From Polaribacter pectinis (GTDB lineage Bacteria; Bacteroidota; Bacteroidia; Flavobacteriales; Flavobacteriaceae): 64,000 nt of DNA. The DNA lies in assembly GCF_014352875.1 (NCBI RefSeq), contig NZ_CP060695.1, positions 1,643,501 to 1,707,500 on the forward strand. Reading direction: 5' to 3'. Numbering within the stretch: position 1 is the first letter of the stretch; each line of letters begins with the position of its first letter. Shown in pieces: positions 60,709 to 64,000 of this stretch. The translations under genes and the position numbers were made by a program. The notes beneath the pieces were generated by a model, which saw only the letters and a list, made by a program, of their open reading frames with translations, searched no databases and had not been told where the DNA came from.

Positions 60709-61632
60709 TTACTGTTTTTTAACAGCTAGTTTTTCCATTAACAAAATCAAACCAAAACCAATAATAGCTAAAACAATTGCCATTGTTAATTCTGCATCTC
60801 CATTAAAAGAAAAAGGAGATACACTTTGTTGGTTAAAAGGCACTTCTACTCCATGAGAATTTGTGCGCCAAGTTAACGTCTCTTTCCAAGGCCAAATCTT
60901 ATTTAAAGAACCAATTATAAAACCTGTTAAAGCAGCAAGAGTATAATTTTTGTAATTTGCAAATAACCATTTTAAGACTTTAGAGAAACTTAACAAACCT
61001 ATAATTGCACCAAAACCAACAGCAGCAATTGTTTTAAAATCTCTATCATTTACTGCTGCTAAAATAGGTTTATATGCACCTAATAAAACTAGGATAAAAG
61101 CTCCTGAAATTCCGGGTAAAATCATTGCGCAAATTGCAATAGCTCCAGCCAAAAACATAAATAATATAGACGAATTTTCTGAAACCAAAGGATTTAAAGT
61201 GGTAATATAATATGCTAAAAACGCACCTAAAACTAGTATTAAAACTGAAATAAAATTCCATTTTTCAATCTGTTTTGCAATGTAAATAATACTTGCTAAA
61301 ACCAATCCAAAAAAGAACGACCATAATAAGATAGGTTCGTTTTCTAAAAGGTATTTTATAGCTTTTGCTAATGAAATTATACTGATAAAAATCCCTATAA
61401 ATAAAGCCAATAAAAAACTACCATTTAATTGTTTCCAAGCAGCTTTTATTCCATCATTTTTTAAAGTTTTAAACAAACCTAAATTAACATTACTGATAGA
61501 ACTTAATAATTCTTCATAAATTCCTGAAATAAATGCAATTGTACCTCCAGAAACACCTGGCACCACATCTGCTGCACCCATTGCCATTCCTTTTAAGCCG
61601 ACAACAATATACTCTTTTAAACTTCTACTCAT
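60709..61632 (-). CDS. DUF368 (PopT-type) polyprenyl-phosphate transporter, copy 1
   Basis: A 307-residue membrane protein. The ATG at 61632 (MSRSLKEYIVVGLKGMAMGA) is chosen over 61713, which would add 27 basic and Phe-rich residues upstream. Signature stretches MGAADVVPGVSGGTIAF and ICAMILPGISGAFILVL match the second copy, so the pair is a tandem duplication. Likely roles are recycling of undecaprenyl phosphate to the cytoplasmic face for wall and glycan synthesis. It starts the run DUF368, DUF368, aroE. Confidence 0.88.
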   Translation of the reverse strand: MSRSLKEYIVVGLKGMAMGAADVVPGVSGGTIAFISGIYEELLSSISNVNLGLFKTLKNDGIKAAWKQLNGSFLLALFIGIFISIISLAKAIKYLLENEPILLWSFFFGLVLASIIYIAKQIEKWNFISVLILVLGAFLAYYITTLNPLVSENSSILFMFLAGAIAICAMILPGISGAFILVLLGAYKPILAAVNDRDFKTIAAVGFGAIIGLLSFSKVLKWLFANYKNYTLAALTGFIIGSLNKIWPWKETLTWRTNSHGVEVPFNQQSVSPFSFNGDAELTMAIVLAIIGFGLILLMEKLAVKKQ

Positions 61633-61773
61633 TTTTTGGTTTGATTTTAAAAAACGAAGATAGTAGAAATTAGAAAAAGAAAATAATAATCTACTTTCAA
61701 TTCTAATGACCAATTCTTTTTTAACTGTAACAGTTTTTGTAATTTAGAGGTAATTATTAATAAAAATGAAATT

Positions 61774-62295
61774 ATGAAAATTCTAAAAAATTTAATTTTA
61801 TCACTAATTACACTTATTCTATTTTCTTGTGGTAAGGGTGAAGAAAAAACTGCAATTGTAAATATAGAGGCCAGAAGTAATAGTAATGTAACAGGAAACG
61901 TAACTTTTAAAGAGAACAACGGAAAGTTAGTTATGAAAGCTGAAGTATTTGGCTTAAGCGAAGGAAATCATGCTATTCATATTCACACAATAGGAGATTG
62001 TTCTGCACCCGATGGAAAATCTGCTGGTGGTCATTGGAACCCAACAAATGAAAATCATGGAAAATGGATGCAAGAACCATTTCATGTTGGAGATATTGGT
62101 AATATAGTTGCCGATAAAGATGGTAAAGGAACCATTGAAAGAGAAACAGATTTATGGTGTATTAACTGTGAAGATGAAACAAAAAATATTGTTGGAAAAG
62201 CAATTATTGTTCATGCTGGACCAGATGATTTTAGCTCTCAACCTTCTGGCGCAGCAGGACCAAGAGTTGGATGTGGGGAAATTAAAGTTAGATAA
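61774..62295 (+). CDS. Cu/Zn superoxide dismutase family lipoprotein
   Basis: A 173-residue lipoprotein (LILSLITLILFSC, Cys15). The SOD_CuZn pattern is present: HAIHIHTIGDCSAPDG (Cu His-x-His and the disulfide Cys), AGGHWNPTNENHG (bridging and Zn His), VHAGPDDF (Asp and last Cu-site His) and GPRVGCGEI (second disulfide Cys). All copper and zinc ligands appear present. It acts against periplasmic superoxide. Divergent from the DUF368 genes and followed by a terminator. Confidence 0.93.
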   Translation: MKILKNLILSLITLILFSCGKGEEKTAIVNIEARSNSNVTGNVTFKENNGKLVMKAEVFGLSEGNHAIHIHTIGDCSAPDGKSAGGHWNPTNENHGKWMQEPFHVGDIGNIVADKDGKGTIERETDLWCINCEDETKNIVGKAIIVHAGPDDFSSQPSGAAGPRVGCGEIKVR

Positions 62296-62320
62296 AAAAG
62301 ACAACCACTTCTTTTAAATA

Positions 62321-62354
62321 AAAAACCACTGATTAAATTAATTAGTGGTTTTTT
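62321..62354. terminator. Bidirectional intrinsic terminator
   Basis: AAAAACCACT, a loop region with further AT pairs, AGTGGTTTTT then more T. It ends the SOD gene and may also end the TPR gene (stop at 62391). Confidence 0.88.
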
Positions 62355-62390
62355 ATTTTTCAATATTTATAATAGCTCTACTACTCCATC

Positions 62391-63752
62391 TTATTTTTTA
62401 TAAAACTGAATTAGATTTTGAACTTTAGAATCTTCAAAAACTGTTGGATAAATTTCATTTAAAATTATATGATAATCGTAATCTGTTTCTAAACCAATTA
62501 TTAAATGCTCTAATGCTTTTTTCTCTTTATTTAGAAGAAAATATAAACCTGCCAATCTATATTCTATTTCTGCAAAACCTCCGTAAGTTTTTTCAGCTTT
62601 TACCATAAAACTTAAAGCTTTATTAAATTCACCTAAAAAAGATAAAACATCTGATAAACCAACAAAAACCTCTAATCCATCATCACCAATAGCTAAACAT
62701 TTATTATAACCAATAATTACTTCTTCAAAAAAGTTAAGTCTTAAATTTATTTCTGAATATCTTCTCCAATACATAAAATTATCCTCATCAATTTTTATTG
62801 CTTTGGATATGTAATAAGCAGCTTTTTGATAGTTTTCTTGTTCGTAATATAAGTTCGTTAATAAAATCCACCCCCTATCTAACAAAGGATCTTCATGTAC
62901 AGCTTTTTTGTAGTAAGAAATTGCTGCGTTGTATTTATCTATTTTCTCGTAACATTCACCTATTCTTAAATATGCAAACGCTGTTGGATCATCTAATTCT
63001 AAAGTAATTAAATAATTATCTATTGCTTCTTGATAACGTTCTAATTCTTCTAAAGTTTTTGCTTTTTCTAAATAACCACCAATAAAAGATTCATCTATTA
63101 AAACAGCATAATCAAAAGAAGATAAAGCTTCTTTAAACATTTTTAAAATAAAATATTGACGCCCTAATTGATGCCAAGCAACTTCGCAATAAGGGTTTTT
63201 ATCAATATACATATTCAAATATGAAATTGCTTCTTTATGTTTCTCTTCCATATCAAAACAATACACAATGTTGTAAAGTGCAGAATAATCTTCTACATCT
63301 GCATCTATACAGTTTGCAAAGTTTAAACGAGCATTTTTAAAATCGTCTAAATAAAGGTATTCCATTCCTAATAAAGACCAAATATCTACTTTATCATCTG
63401 TAAAAGAAAGTGCTTTTTCAAAGTCTAAAATAGCTTCTTTGTGCAATCCTTTTTTTGAATTTATTGTACCTTTTTGAATAAAAACCTCATCATTATTAGG
63501 TTCTATTTTTTCTATCTTTTTTAATAAAGAAGAAGCTTTATCAATCTCATTTTCAAAAACATACAATTCTACTTGTAATAATTTTAAATCTACAGATTGT
63601 GGGTGTTGTTCTAAACCTAGCTTTACTGCTTTTTTAGCAAGTGCGTGTTTACCAACATCTAAATAATGAATTATGATTTCTTCAAACTCAACCAAATCAA
63701 AAAAATAGATATTGTTGGTTTTAAGCATGGATTCAAATTTTGTTAAAGACAT
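62391..63752 (-). CDS. Tetratricopeptide repeat (TPR) protein
   Basis: A 453-residue soluble protein made almost wholly of TPR units, about ten, recognisable by the A-x-x-x-F/Y-x-x-A-L/I spacing: EAILDFEKALSFTDDKVD, KEALSSFDYAVLIDESFIGG, QEAIDNYLITLELDDPTAFA, NAAISYYKKAVHEDPLL, QKAAYYISKAIKIDEDN. No signal peptide or membrane segment. A protein-interaction scaffold is expected; partners are unknown. Divergent from pyrR. Confidence 0.92.
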   Translation of the reverse strand: MSLTKFESMLKTNNIYFFDLVEFEEIIIHYLDVGKHALAKKAVKLGLEQHPQSVDLKLLQVELYVFENEIDKASSLLKKIEKIEPNNDEVFIQKGTINSKKGLHKEAILDFEKALSFTDDKVDIWSLLGMEYLYLDDFKNARLNFANCIDADVEDYSALYNIVYCFDMEEKHKEAISYLNMYIDKNPYCEVAWHQLGRQYFILKMFKEALSSFDYAVLIDESFIGGYLEKAKTLEELERYQEAIDNYLITLELDDPTAFAYLRIGECYEKIDKYNAAISYYKKAVHEDPLLDRGWILLTNLYYEQENYQKAAYYISKAIKIDEDNFMYWRRYSEINLRLNFFEEVIIGYNKCLAIGDDGLEVFVGLSDVLSFLGEFNKALSFMVKAEKTYGGFAEIEYRLAGLYFLLNKEKKALEHLIIGLETDYDYHIILNEIYPTVFEDSKVQNLIQFYKK

Positions 63753-63874
63753 AACTTTTAGATTTGAATTATTAATTTAAAGGTACTACAAGTCTTGTTC
63801 CACTTTTAAAATGCTTCTTTTTGTTTTCAACAATTTAATTAACAACATCCTTTATTTATTTAGCGCATTTTAAT

Positions 63875-63905
63875 TTTGTGTATACGTTTATTTGCTGTAA
63901 TTTTG
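63875..63905 (+). promoter_or_regulatory. Promoter of pyrR
   Basis: TTTG at 63875-63878, a 19-base spacer and a perfect TAATTTTG at 63898-63905. A second TAATTTTG lies at 63871-63878. The pyrR ATG follows 38 bases later. This is the best-formed housekeeping promoter in the window. Confidence 0.75.
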
Positions 63906-63943
63906 ATTTTCAATAACTATCTACTTAAAATGATAGGTTTCTT

Positions 63944-64000
63944 ATGAGCAGAAAAACCTTACTTAACTCTAAAGATATTGAAATCATACTTCATAGATTG
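63944..64000 (+). CDS. pyrR: PyrR, pyrimidine operon regulator / uracil phosphoribosyltransferase (5' end only)
   Basis: Nineteen codons are visible before the window edge. They read MSRKTLLNSKDIEIILHRL, which matches the characteristic N terminus of PyrR (xKxLLNSKDIxIILHRLxxQ), so the identity is well supported although the phosphoribosyltransferase motif is outside the window. PyrR binds UMP and controls pyrimidine genes. A clear promoter lies at 63875-63905. The gene is incomplete at the window edge. Confidence 0.75.
   Translation, partial: MSRKTLLNSKDIEIILHRL

Noticed and set aside
1..64000. tRNA, rRNA, CRISPR arrays, prophage or transposase genes
   Set aside because: None could be supported: no cloverleaf-like stretch was spotted in the gene gaps, no regularly spaced repeats are present, and no transposase or integrase frame was found.

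Overview
The window is a 64 kb chromosomal stretch from a member of the Bacteroidota, most likely a marine Flavobacteriaceae close to Polaribacter or Tenacibaculum. The evidence is the very low GC content, promoters of the Bacteroidota type (TTG, about 20 nt, TAnnTTTG), almost no Shine-Dalgarno sites, many short lipoproteins and secreted proteins, lineage-typical families (DUF5777, DUF2490, DUF819, DUF349, head-GIN/DUF2807, DUF4870-PadR-PspC) and a fused hemC-hemD. No rRNA, tRNA, CRISPR array, prophage or transposase was found. Genus placement is inference.

Layout. 1-6.7 kb: end of a large secreted sortilin-type beta-propeller protein, a DUF2490-DUF819 pair, a DUF4369-like lipoprotein and a glycosyltransferase-like protein. 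6.7-12.8 kb: the most unusual part, two mirrored copies of a three-gene module (membrane-anchored OB-fold protein, YceI, DUF5777 beta-barrel). They flank a membrane-bound LytTR regulator, and one copy also has a c-type cytochrome lipoprotein. 12.8-17.4 kb: a DUF4442 protein, then DUF4870, PadR, PspC (split by a one-base frameshift), a DUF2807 lipoprotein behind an ECF-sigma-type promoter, and an NTF2-like protein. 17.5-24.7 kb: YkgJ, DUF2721, DUF1206, a VanX-like dipeptidase, an unknown secreted protein, and the pyruvate dehydrogenase E1-alpha and E2 genes followed by a GNAT acetyltransferase. 24.7-36 kb: a 1197-residue TraB/GumN protein, an M23 peptidase followed by a 125-bp structured element, a second 2-oxoacid dehydrogenase E2, a two-component system, an S41-like protein lacking the expected serine, and a 547-bp stretch without a gene.

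36-47.3 kb is a nearly complete haem biosynthesis locus: hemA, hemCD fusion, hemB, hemL, a PrcB-like lipoprotein, hemE and hemF on the minus strand. A divergent AraC-type regulator, a TrmH-like methyltransferase, hemH and a hemJ-like oxidase lie on the plus strand. Together these cover glutamyl-tRNA to protohaem. Three different non-coding repeats sit between the hem genes.

47.3-64 kb is mostly housekeeping: recR, a sodium:solute symporter, pdxH, a SixA-like phosphatase, Ppx/GppA, an OmpA-family protein, a thioredoxin-like protein, lpxK, a Nif3-like protein and a coiled-coil protein with a degenerate zinc ribbon. These are followed by a DUF349 protein, aroE with two tandem DUF368 (PopT-type) transporters, a Cu/Zn superoxide dismutase lipoprotein, a TPR protein and the first codons of pyrR behind a clear promoter. 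Most convergent gene ends carry strong hairpin-plus-T-tract terminators.
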